From CAKMZU01 sp965248335 (lineage in GTDB: Bacteria > Pseudomonadota > Gammaproteobacteria > Pseudomonadales > DT-91), in contig CBDFIY010000003.1 in the NCBI GenBank assembly GCA_965248335.1, positions 1,426,001 to 1,490,000 on the forward strand: DNA of 64,000 nucleotides. The letters are read 5' to 3'. Positions 18,322 to 27,468 of the stretch are shown one piece after another. Below the pieces are notes generated by a model. It did no database searches. It was not told the origin of the DNA and worked only from the letters and a program-made list of their open reading frames with translations. How positions within the stretch are numbered: position 1 is the first letter of the stretch; the number at the start of each line of letters is the position of its first letter. The position numbers and the translations under genes are program-made.

Positions 18322-19878
18322 ATGGCAAATGCTGTAAAGAAATATATCGATGCTTTTGTGCGGTTAGAAGTAAAAAAACATGGCAACTTAACCGCTGCTA
18401 ACCTTCCTGTGAAAAAAAATGAAGGAAAGGAGGTTTTTGATGCCGAATCATGGCTATTAAATTTGTTTAGTTTGGATGTTCATGATGTGTTACCTAATAC
18501 GAGACAGCAGTTTATTTTATTTGAAGTGATGGCTATACCCGTTGGTTTCAAGCAATCATTAAGAGTTTTGTGTGAAAATCGCCATCCGCTTCTTGTTAAG
18601 GAATTTCAAGATGCTGGGGTCAGAGAAATCTGTCTCACTGAGTTAATTCAGTTAGCATCAAAATTTGAATTGGCTTATCTTGATTATTTTTCACTTTTTT
18701 ATGAAGATTTAGACCAAGAATATTTTTCTAGGGAAACGGTCAATGCAAGAATTGATAAGATCGCCAAGGATAGTAGCGCTGGTACAGTTATAAGCCATTC
18801 AGCAAAAATGACTAATCCGCAATGTAAGTACCCACGCGTTTTTGCAACCTCAAATAAATCTGATGATGGCTACATAAGAACAGGGAATGCCCCTGTTAAT
18901 TTTGATATGCATATTAATGCTACTTTGTTAAAAGTATTTAAATTCGTTAGTTTAAGCGTTGGAGGTGAGAGAGTTAAGGATGTTATTTCCCGTAATGATG
19001 TTTCTTTGCTTGCTTCTATTTTCGGCGTTAAAGAAGAGCGCGCCCGATTGTGGGTTGATAGTTTTTATGATTGCTTATCGTTACAAGATCTCCGTGCGCA
19101 TAACTTAGTCAAGCAAGTTTACTTTCCTGTTGATAAAGATTATCACCTGTTATCACCACTTGTGCCTTCAGGCCTTGTTTTCGCTTTGAAAGAAAAAATA
19201 GATTTAGTTAATAGTGTTGGTGTCGAAGGTTACTTAGGCAGAAAACATAAAAAAGGCGAGCAACATTTTGATTCGGAGTATATGTCTATACCGAATTTAA
19301 CTGAAATGCGTCATGGTGGCGATCACCCCAAAAATATCAGTGGCCTAAATAATAAGTATCAATCATTTTATTTACTAAGCGCTATGCCGCCTACATTAAA
19401 AAAGCGAGATTTACACTTTCCAACAACGGATTTTTTTAGCCAGTCACTCGACCTTTATCTGTACCGTAACTTTTTTCAAAAGCTTCATCGGCTGTACTTA
19501 ACCCCAACAAATAACCTCAAGGTGCGTAATGCCCGTGATAGTTATTTTGGTGATCTCAGCAAAAAAGATCCAAAGGGACAGGCAAGCAGTATTATTGGTC
19601 GATTGATAGAAACACTATGGGCAGTGCGTGCGATCAGTGCGGAGCAATATAACCCCGAGACCAGTCTTTTGCCCAAATACCAAAAAGTATGGCTTTGCGA
19701 TGGTTATGAACACGAGCGGCTAGATGACATCTGGTTGGCTGACATTGAAAGCGATATCGTGCGCTGGTTACATGCCGCTTACGAAAAAGTTATTGGTAAA
19801 AAAGCAATAAAGTTTGGCGATGATGAATACCAATATTTGATAGAGCAAGTGCATATAAACCGAGAGGCACTCAGATAA
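18322..19878 (+). CDS. csy1: Csy1 / Cas8f, large subunit of the I-F effector
   Basis: A 518-residue large-subunit protein of the Csy (Cascade I-F) complex, which recognises the PAM and holds the 5' end of the crRNA. It keeps the family landmarks: a GNAPVNFDMHINATLLKVFKFVSL block (the GNAAALDVFKFL region), YHLLSPLVPSGLVFAL, a basic YLGRKHKKGEQHF segment, and the late HGGDHPKNISGLNNKYQSFYLLSAMPPTLKKR block that corresponds to GGTKPQNIS...LPPxW. It is longer than the roughly 430 residues usual for Csy1, mainly at the N-terminus and in the region after residue 385, so it is a divergent member. GGAGTGG precedes the ATG. Its stop overlaps the csy2 start by one base. Confidence 0.9.
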   Translation: MANAVKKYIDAFVRLEVKKHGNLTAANLPVKKNEGKEVFDAESWLLNLFSLDVHDVLPNTRQQFILFEVMAIPVGFKQSLRVLCENRHPLLVKEFQDAGVREICLTELIQLASKFELAYLDYFSLFYEDLDQEYFSRETVNARIDKIAKDSSAGTVISHSAKMTNPQCKYPRVFATSNKSDDGYIRTGNAPVNFDMHINATLLKVFKFVSLSVGGERVKDVISRNDVSLLASIFGVKEERARLWVDSFYDCLSLQDLRAHNLVKQVYFPVDKDYHLLSPLVPSGLVFALKEKIDLVNSVGVEGYLGRKHKKGEQHFDSEYMSIPNLTEMRHGGDHPKNISGLNNKYQSFYLLSAMPPTLKKRDLHFPTTDFFSQSLDLYLYRNFFQKLHRLYLTPTNNLKVRNARDSYFGDLSKKDPKGQASSIIGRLIETLWAVRAISAEQYNPETSLLPKYQKVWLCDGYEHERLDDIWLADIESDIVRWLHAAYEKVIGKKAIKFGDDEYQYLIEQVHINREALR

Positions 19879-20804
19879 TGGCCGATAGAAAAGTTTTACT
19901 ACTGATACCGCACTTACGGATTCATAATGCGAATGCGTTATCTAGCCCTTATACCATAGGCTTTCCCGCAATGACGGCATGGCTGGGCGGGGTTCATGCA
20001 CTGCAAAGAAAATGTCAGGCAAAAGGCATCGCTATTAATTTTGATGCTGTTGCTGTGGTGAGCCATGATTGCCAGTTACAAACCTACAAAGGCGATAATG
20101 ATTTCGTTTCATCAATCGTTAGCACAGGAAACCCATTAGATAAAACCGGTGCTCGGCCTGCTTTTATTGAAGAGCCGCGTATTCATCTAGAGGTGTCGTT
20201 GCTTATTGAATGCAAAGGCTTGCTAGAAGATGACGTTGAAGAACGTTTCAAAACGCATATCACCCGCATACTTCATTCCATGAAATTTGCATCGGGCGAT
20301 ATTCAGGATTTCCATGAACCTGAATTCATCGCTATTGAAGATGGCGTGCCAGAAGATGTTAACAGGGTTAGCAGGCAATTAATGCCAGGGTATGTGCTGG
20401 TTGAGCGGCGTGATCTTATGGTAGAGGCCATGGAGGAAGGCCAAGATGCCTTAGATGCCATGATTGATTACCTTGCGATACATCATCGATCTGAAGCGAT
20501 AGACAATGCAGATAATGCCGCGACGATTACCAAGGGGCGGTGGCAAAGTTATCGAAAAGCGACAGGGTGGATCGTGCCGATAGCAACAGGCTTTCAAGGG
20601 ATGACTGCGCTAGGAATTGCTAAAAATCAGCGCGATGAAACTACGCCACACCGATTTGCTGAAAGTATTGTGACCTTGGGTGAGTTTAAAATGCCGCATC
20701 ACTTTAGCTATATCGAAGACATGTTATGGCGATATCATTTTGATGAAGCCACAAAACTGTATCAATGTGTGCAAGGTGATGAGCACCTGATCCAAGAAAA
20801 CTAA
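19878..20804 (+). CDS. csy2: Csy2 / Cas5f
   Basis: A 308-residue Cas5-type subunit that pairs with Csy1 and caps the 5' handle of the crRNA in the Csy complex. The N-terminus VLLLIPHLRIHNANALSSPYTIGFPAMTAWLGGVHALQRK is highly typical of Csy2, and the later KATGWIVPIATGFQGMTAL and RFAESIVTLGEFKMPHHF blocks also fit. Length is normal. The ATG overlaps the csy1 stop (TAATG), so translation is coupled. csy3 follows after 35 bp. Confidence 0.95.
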   Translation: MADRKVLLLIPHLRIHNANALSSPYTIGFPAMTAWLGGVHALQRKCQAKGIAINFDAVAVVSHDCQLQTYKGDNDFVSSIVSTGNPLDKTGARPAFIEEPRIHLEVSLLIECKGLLEDDVEERFKTHITRILHSMKFASGDIQDFHEPEFIAIEDGVPEDVNRVSRQLMPGYVLVERRDLMVEAMEEGQDALDAMIDYLAIHHRSEAIDNADNAATITKGRWQSYRKATGWIVPIATGFQGMTALGIAKNQRDETTPHRFAESIVTLGEFKMPHHFSYIEDMLWRYHFDEATKLYQCVQGDEHLIQEN

Positions 20805-20839
20805 AAGACGAACTTTACTCGTTACCACAGGAGGCCTCC

Positions 20840-21871
20840 ATGGCTAAGAAAAGTAACATTGCATCTGTATTATCATTCGAAAAAAAACTCGTTCCATCTG
20901 ATGCCTATTTATACGGGACAAACTGGGAAAATAGAGATATAGAAACACCGTTAACGTTACAGGAAAAATCGGTACGTGGAACGATCAGTAATAGGCTGAA
21001 ACCTGCGATTAAAAGTGACCCTGTCAAGCTGAATGCAGAAGTTGAAAAACCGAACTTACAACGTGTGGATGCTTGTGCGCTGAGTGTGGAGCAAGATACG
21101 CTTAAAGTGCAATTCACGTTAAAAGTTTTAGGGAATATCGCAGAGCCGTCAGCCTGCAATAATGCAACCTTTAAGCAAAGCTATGCAAAAGCGGCGAAAA
21201 CCTATGTAGAGGAACAGGGCTTTAGAGCGCTGGCAATACGCTACGCTACAAATATTGCCAATGGTCGTTTTCTATGGCGAAATCGTGTGGGAGCAGAAAG
21301 TATTGAGGTGCAAGTCAATGTGCTTAATAAGGGAAGCCAAGAATCATGGCTCTTTAATGCCAAAGACTACAATGTAAAAGATTTTACGGATGATGATGAA
21401 AAATTGACAGCATTAGCAGGAAGAATCGCGACAGCGCTGGCCAGTGATGATGAATTTTTAATGCTAGACATTGTCTGTTTTGCACAAGTCGGCAAAGCAC
21501 AAGAAGTATACCCCTCAGAAGAATTGGTTTTAGATAAAGGGAAAGGAGAAAAAAGTAAGATACTGTATAAAGATGCCAAAACAAACCAAGCAGCAATGCA
21601 TTCGCAAAAAATTGGCAATGCTATCCGAACCATAGATACATGGTACCCTGATTTTTCTGATCCAGAAGAAACAGCAGGCCCTATTGCTATTGAGCCATAC
21701 GGTGCTGTAACAAATTTAGGTAGGGCATACCGAACCCCGAAAGCTAAGCAGGATTTCTTTACATTTTTTGATGCTTGGGCTTGTGGTGAAAAATTAGAAC
21801 GTGTTGAAGATGAACACTACTTGATGGCAACGCTTGTACGGGGCGGTGTATTCGGCGAGAGCGATAAATAA
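20840..21871 (+). CDS. csy3: Csy3 / Cas7f, backbone subunit
   Basis: A 343-residue Cas7-type protein; six copies form the helical backbone along the crRNA spacer in the I-F complex and insert a thumb at every sixth nucleotide. The start MAKKSNIASVLSFEKKLVPSDAYLYGTNW and the blocks VRGTISNRLKP, RYATNIANGRFLWRNRVGAE and GAVTNLGRAYR are family signatures. A very strong ribosome binding site, AGGAGG, lies upstream, which suits the high copy number of this subunit. The thumb-induced base flipping is relevant to the mismatch pattern of the candidate CreR at 18127. Confidence 0.96.
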   Translation: MAKKSNIASVLSFEKKLVPSDAYLYGTNWENRDIETPLTLQEKSVRGTISNRLKPAIKSDPVKLNAEVEKPNLQRVDACALSVEQDTLKVQFTLKVLGNIAEPSACNNATFKQSYAKAAKTYVEEQGFRALAIRYATNIANGRFLWRNRVGAESIEVQVNVLNKGSQESWLFNAKDYNVKDFTDDDEKLTALAGRIATALASDDEFLMLDIVCFAQVGKAQEVYPSEELVLDKGKGEKSKILYKDAKTNQAAMHSQKIGNAIRTIDTWYPDFSDPEETAGPIAIEPYGAVTNLGRAYRTPKAKQDFFTFFDAWACGEKLERVEDEHYLMATLVRGGVFGESDK

Positions 21872-21882
21872 GGATTTTGGCG

Positions 21883-22479
21883 ATGCAGTACTACATTGAA
21901 GTAACGCTTTTACCCGATGCGGATATGAGCGTTAACCATATATGGTCAAAAGTATTTCCGCAGGTTCATCTAGCGCTGGTTGAACAAAAAACATCTGAAG
22001 GTGTGAGTCTGGTGGGGCTATCATGGCCAAAATACAGGTATGAAAAACGGGTAAAAATGCTCGGCAATAAGTTGCGCTTTTTTGCAGAAACGAAAGAGCA
22101 GCTTGAGCAATTAAATTTGATAAGCCACCTTTCGCGATTGTTGGATTATGTGCACGTTCGTTCCGTCGATAAAATACCAGAACAAGTTGAAGGCTACGGC
22201 TGTTTCTACCGTTTAAATCATGATGAGAGCAACGAGAAACTTGCTAGGCGTCTTGTACAGAAAAAAGGTGTTAGTTTGGAGAAAGCCATACGTCATTATG
22301 AGAATAGACAGCCTATGCTGCTTGATCAGCCCTTTATACAAATGAGAAGCCTTAAAAGTCATCAAACATTTAAGTTGTTCATTCACTATGAAAAACAAGC
22401 AGAAGAAAGGGCGGGGGTGTTTAATGCGGCTTATGGTGTAACACAAAAAACGGTAAAAACGACAATACCCATTTTTTAA
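21883..22479 (+). CDS. csy4: Csy4 / Cas6f, crRNA endoribonuclease
   Basis: A 198-residue Cas6f that cuts the repeat hairpin at its 3' base and stays bound to the crRNA. With the start at ATG 21883 (MQYYIEVTLLPDADMSVNHIWSKVFPQVH), the conserved catalytic histidine falls at residue 29, as in the studied Pseudomonas enzyme. A serine in the late QMRSLKSHQTFKLFIHY block (about residue 156) is the likely counterpart of its second active-site residue. An arginine/lysine-rich helix near 118-142 fits the major-groove RNA-binding helix. It is the last cas gene; the leader of array 2 begins directly after it. Confidence 0.95.
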   Translation: MQYYIEVTLLPDADMSVNHIWSKVFPQVHLALVEQKTSEGVSLVGLSWPKYRYEKRVKMLGNKLRFFAETKEQLEQLNLISHLSRLLDYVHVRSVDKIPEQVEGYGCFYRLNHDESNEKLARRLVQKKGVSLEKAIRHYENRQPMLLDQPFIQMRSLKSHQTFKLFIHYEKQAEERAGVFNAAYGVTQKTVKTTIPIF

Positions 22480-22499
22480 CCAAAAAAATGCGCTCTTTA

Positions 22500-22607
22500 A
22501 AAAGATATTTGTAATCAATAACTTACGGTTAGTGAAGAAATAAAGGGTAAAACCGATATTTTTAGCTAATCGTTTGATCTATAGTGCTTTGTGCTATTTT
22601 TCGTAGT
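22500..22607 (+). promoter_or_regulatory. Leader of array 2 with near-consensus IHF site
   Basis: AT-rich leader. Its last 66 bp are homologous to the array 1 leader. At 22567-22579 the minus strand reads GATCAAACGATTA, one base off WATCAANNNNTTR, again 28 bp from the first repeat. The conserved end is CGTAGT before GTTCAC. Confidence 0.8.
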
Positions 22608-25600
22608 GTTCACGGCCGCACAGGCCGCTTAGAAAGTACGGTCATGATGTAGTAACCGAGCCTTATGGTTCACGGCCGCACAGGCCGCTTAGAAAATACT
22701 TGTTAATAAAACATCATGCCGCCGGCAGTTCACGGCCGCACAGGCCGCTTAGAAATGTAAAAAAATCTTATACTCAAGACAATGATTGTTCACGGCCGCA
22801 CAGGCCGCTTAGAAAACTAGCATTTTCAATAAACCAACCCGCGATTAGTTCACGGCCGCACAGGCCGCTTAGAAAGACTACCAGCCTCTGTATATGCATT
22901 GGGTATGGTTCACGGCCGCACAGGCCGCTTAGAAATATCATTAATCTTAATAAGCTTATCACTTGAAGTTCACGGCCGCACAGGCCGCTTAGAAAAGTAA
23001 GGTACATTATTAATTGATTCTAAAATCGTTCACGGCCGCACAGGCCGCTTAGAAATTGATATGCAGGATTGGGAAAAGTTAAAGGCCGTTCACGGCCGCA
23101 CAGGCCGCTTAGAAACCAGTGTTTTGGTTGGCATCGGAGGCGTAAAAGTTCACGGCCGCACAGGCCGCTTAGAAATGGCATAGCAATATTGATCAGTTTA
23201 AATAGTTGTTCACGGCCGCACAGGCCGCTTAGAAATCTCATGGCTTACTTAAACAAGGTGATGAATTGTTCACGGCCGCACAGGCCGCTTAGAAAACTAG
23301 CATTTTCAATAAACCAACCCGCGATTATGTTCACGGCCGCACAGGCCGCTTAGAAATTACCCGTTTAAATTCAATGCCTCTTTCTTCGTTCACGGCCGCA
23401 CAGGCCGCTTAGAAAAGGCTCAAGCTTAACGCTCTAGGCCCTTTCTTGTTCACGGCCGCACAGGCCGCTTAGAAAGCGTGGATTTGCCAGAGCCGTATTT
23501 GAGAGTAGTTCACGGCCGCACAGGCCGCTTAGAAAACCATTGCGTTTAATGAATAACTCGACTGCTGGTTCACGGCCGCACAGGCCGCTTAGAAAAGAGC
23601 GTTTTACTGCCTCAGTAAAACGCTCTAGTTCACGGCCGCACAGGCCGCTTAGAAAAATATGATACTGATTTATCTAGTATTTATTTTGTTCACGGCCGCA
23701 CAGGCCGCTTAGAAAATCCCCAGGTGGTACTCGTACCAGGGTAATACGTTCACGGCCGCACAGGCCGCTTAGAAACGTTTAACAGTATTTCTTCATCAGT
23801 GATAGTTGTTCACGGCCGCACAGGCCGCTTAGAAATACAATCTATTAGCTGTTAAGTACTACATGCCGTTCACGGCCGCACAGGCCGCTTAGAAATCGTT
23901 ACGCAAGATGCTTACACTGATTTTTTAGTTCACGGCCGCACAGGCCGCTTAGAAAGTATAATTCAAGCAATCGCGCTGCATCATAACGTTCACGGCCGCA
24001 CAGGCCGCTTAGAAACACATGATGATCGGGATGCGGGAGAAATGGATGTTCACGGCCGCACAGGCCGCTTAGAAAACTGGGTATAACGGTCTCAGGAAAT
24101 CCCACGTGTTCACGGCCGCACAGGCCGCTTAGAAAACGATGTATCATCATTTAACAAATGATTACCTGTTCACGGCCGCACAGGCCGCTTAGAAATATTA
24201 ATTTTGCAGCTTCGGTTACGTCTAAAAGTTCACGGCCGCACAGGCCGCTTAGAAAATTTGTCTGCGTCTTTTTCGCAAACAAGTTGTGTTCACGGCCGCA
24301 CAGGCCGCTTAGAAATTCACTATTTCCATTTTTGGGTAAATGTTGCTGTTCACGGCCGCACAGGCCGCTTAGAAACACATGCTGATCGGGATGCGGGAGA
24401 AATGGATGTTCACGGCCGCACAGGCCGCTTAGAAAACCACCGCCGGCGGCCTTGAAATCTTCGTATTGTTCACGGCCGCACAGGCCGCTTAGAAAACCCG
24501 TTGTTTGAACGTGAAAAGTTTCTTTCTGTTCACGGCCGCACAGGCCGCTTAGAAATTTAGTGCATTATGGTCGCGGTTGCGACCAATGTTCACGGCCGCA
24601 CAGGCCGCTTAGAAAAGCACTATCGCTTTCTGCAAGAATCCAGCAGCGTTCACGGCCGCACAGGCCGCTTAGAAAGTGCTTTTATATCAGGAGGTATTAA
24701 CACGATCGTTCACGGCCGCACAGGCCGCTTAGAAATACGTGTTTAGCTGCATCAGAGACGTCTAAAAGTTCACGGCCGCACAGGCCGCTTAGAAAATGTC
24801 AGCAGTCGTACATTGATGAGGTGATATGTTCACGGCCGCACAGGCCGCTTAGAAAATTACGCGAAAGTATTTACCGTCCCAGCCGCGGTTCACGGCCGCA
24901 CAGGCCGCTTAGAAAATAGAGCATTATCGCCAACATTCAAAACTTGCGTTCACGGCCGCACAGGCCGCTTAGAAAACATAAACCCTATCATTCAATGAAT
25001 AGCGCACGTTCACGGCCGCACAGGCCGCTTAGAAAGGGCTATTCTTGGGCCGAGGCATCAGCCTCAAGTTCACGGCCGCACAGGCCGCTTAGAAATTGTT
25101 TTGAAAAGCCATTAATCTCAAATCTTTGTTCACGGCCGCACAGGCCGCTTAGAAAGACCAAGAAAAAGCCCCCAACTTTTTTACCATGTTCACGGCCGCA
25201 CAGGCCGCTTAGAAATAAAATAAAGGCATTAAAGATCATTAAACGCAGTTCACGGCCGCACAGGCCGCTTAGAAAGCCAGTTGTTTGAACGTGAAAAGTT
25301 TCTTTCTGTTCACGGCCGCACAGGCCGCTTAGAAAAGGTTATTAAATTCTTGGTATGTCAAAAAACGGTTCACGGCCGCACAGGCCGCTTAGAAAAATTG
25401 TCTCTGATTTGTCTTTAAACTGCGCGAGTTCACGGCCGCACAGGCCGCTTAGAAATATAAGTGTGCTATCGCAGCAATCACAAATTGGTTCACGGCCGCA
25501 CAGGCCGCTTAGAAATTGCACATTGAAAAAATGGTTTTCTTCTAATTGTTCACGGCCGCACAGGCCGCTTAGAAATAAAAAAGCATCAAATAGTTATTAC

Positions 25601-27439
25601 TGATTGTGTTCACGGCCGCACAGGCCGCTTAGAAAGAGTAAAAAAACGACATATCAGCCAAGGCATCGTTCACGGCCGCACAGGCCGCTTAGAAACAAAC
25701 TGCAAGTATTTTGAAAAATACAAAGATGTTCACGGCCGCACAGGCCGCTTAGAAATTGGCTGCATTAAGTCGCTATTTTCTTATGATGTTCACGGCCGCA
25801 CAGGCCGCTTAGAAAAAGTTTTAAACATTATCAACAACGTAGATACTGTTCACGGCCGCACAGGCCGCTTAGAAAAACCAGTCTGGAAGAGAGACAGTAA
25901 CTTCAAGCGTTCACGGCCGCACAGGCCGCTTAGAAATAGTCTAACAAACGGGATTAACTGCAAAACGATGTTCACGGCCGCACAGGCCGCTTAGAAATTA
26001 ATGATGAGCCAATACTTTGCAATAAATCAGTTCACGGCCGCACAGGCCGCTTAGAAAATGAAAAATGCTCAATCTGAGGGCTGTTTATATGTTCACGGCC
26101 GCACAGGCCGCTTAGAAAACCAAGCCACTGAGATTAAGAACAAAACCGGCGTTCACGGCCGCACAGGCCGCTTAGAAAAACATAAGCAATATGTATGGTT
26201 TAAGGCTATAGTTCACGGCCGCACAGGCCGCTTAGAAAATGGAACATTTAATTCATCGAGTCTATTACACGTTCACGGCCGCACAGGCCGCTTAGAAACA
26301 GCCCACAAAAGAGCTATTAGAGCGCGATATGTTCACGGCCGCACAGGCCGCTTAGAAAAACTGTTAACACGGTAGAGGATTGTATTCAGTGTTCACGGCC
26401 GCACAGGCCGCTTAGAAATACTAAGAATCATTAGCGATTCACGGCTAACTGTTCACGGCCGCACAGGCCGCTTAGAAATAATTGACTGCTTTTCCGTATA
26501 TACAGTCAAAGTTCACGGCCGCACAGGCCGCTTAGAAACTGACCACCCTATACAACAAATCAAACAGCCAGGTTCACGGCCGCACAGGCCGCTTAGAAAG
26601 AATCAAGTGGGTGTCATCCTCGATGAGCAGAGTTCACGGCCGCACAGGCCGCTTAGAAAACTTGTGCGGCGGCTATCGCTGGGGCTAGATCGTTCACGGC
26701 CGCACAGGCCGCTTAGAAACACTGATCGGCTTCGCCAAACTGGTACAAAGGGTTCACGGCCGCACAGGCCGCTTAGAAATAGTTACTGTTTCGGTTTCAT
26801 AATGGACTCACGTTCACGGCCGCACAGGCCGCTTAGAAATCACAATCAAAAAAGCAAACGGCTTTCATGAAGTTCACGGCCGCACAGGCCGCTTAGAAAT
26901 TAACAGATTAGTAGCTAGTAAACTTAATTAAGTTCACGGCCGCACAGGCCGCTTAGAAATGTGCCCAAAATACAGAAGGGTTATCATCTTTGTTCACGGC
27001 CGCACAGGCCGCTTAGAAATGTTGAAGGGGGTGGTGTTGATAAAGTTGAAGGTTCACGGCCGCACAGGCCGCTTAGAAAGAATCAAGTGGGTGTCATCCT
27101 CGATGAGCAGAGTTCACGGCCGCACAGGCCGCTTAGAAATATCCTCATATGAATATAGGAACTAACACACAGTTCACGGCCGCACAGGCCGCTTAGAAAT
27201 TTCAAGGCTTTTTCTTGCGTATCAGCTAACCGTTCACGGCCGCACAGGCCGCTTAGAAATTAACAGATTAGTAGCTAGTAAACTTAATTAAGTTCACGGC
27301 CGCACAGGCCGCTTAGAAATGAAAGCGAGAGCTGGGTCAGTTACTGGGTGCGTTCACGGCCGCACAGGCCGCTTAGAAAATGAACTTAGCACGCCTTGCC
27401 ATACTTCTACGGTTCACGGCCGCACAGGCCGCTTAGAAA
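22608..27439 (+). CRISPR. CRISPR array 2, type I-F, 81 repeats, transcribed rightward
   Basis: I count 81 repeats and 80 spacers. All repeats are the same 28-mer as in array 1, read on the plus strand (GTTCACGG...CTTAGAAA), and they appear unchanged through to the distal repeat at 27412. Spacers are 32 bp, with 33 bp at 23296, 25876, 25937, 26058 and 26539 and 31 bp at 23357. Spacers duplicated exactly: 22816/23296, 26600/27080, 26900/27260. Near-duplicates in the same register: 24016/24376 and 24496/25276. The spacer at 24616 is identical to the one at 12551 in array 1. The distal end abuts the 3' end of the tubulin-like gene. Confidence 0.98.
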
Positions 27440-27468
27440 CTTTTTTCAAGCATTTTTATGCTATGCCC

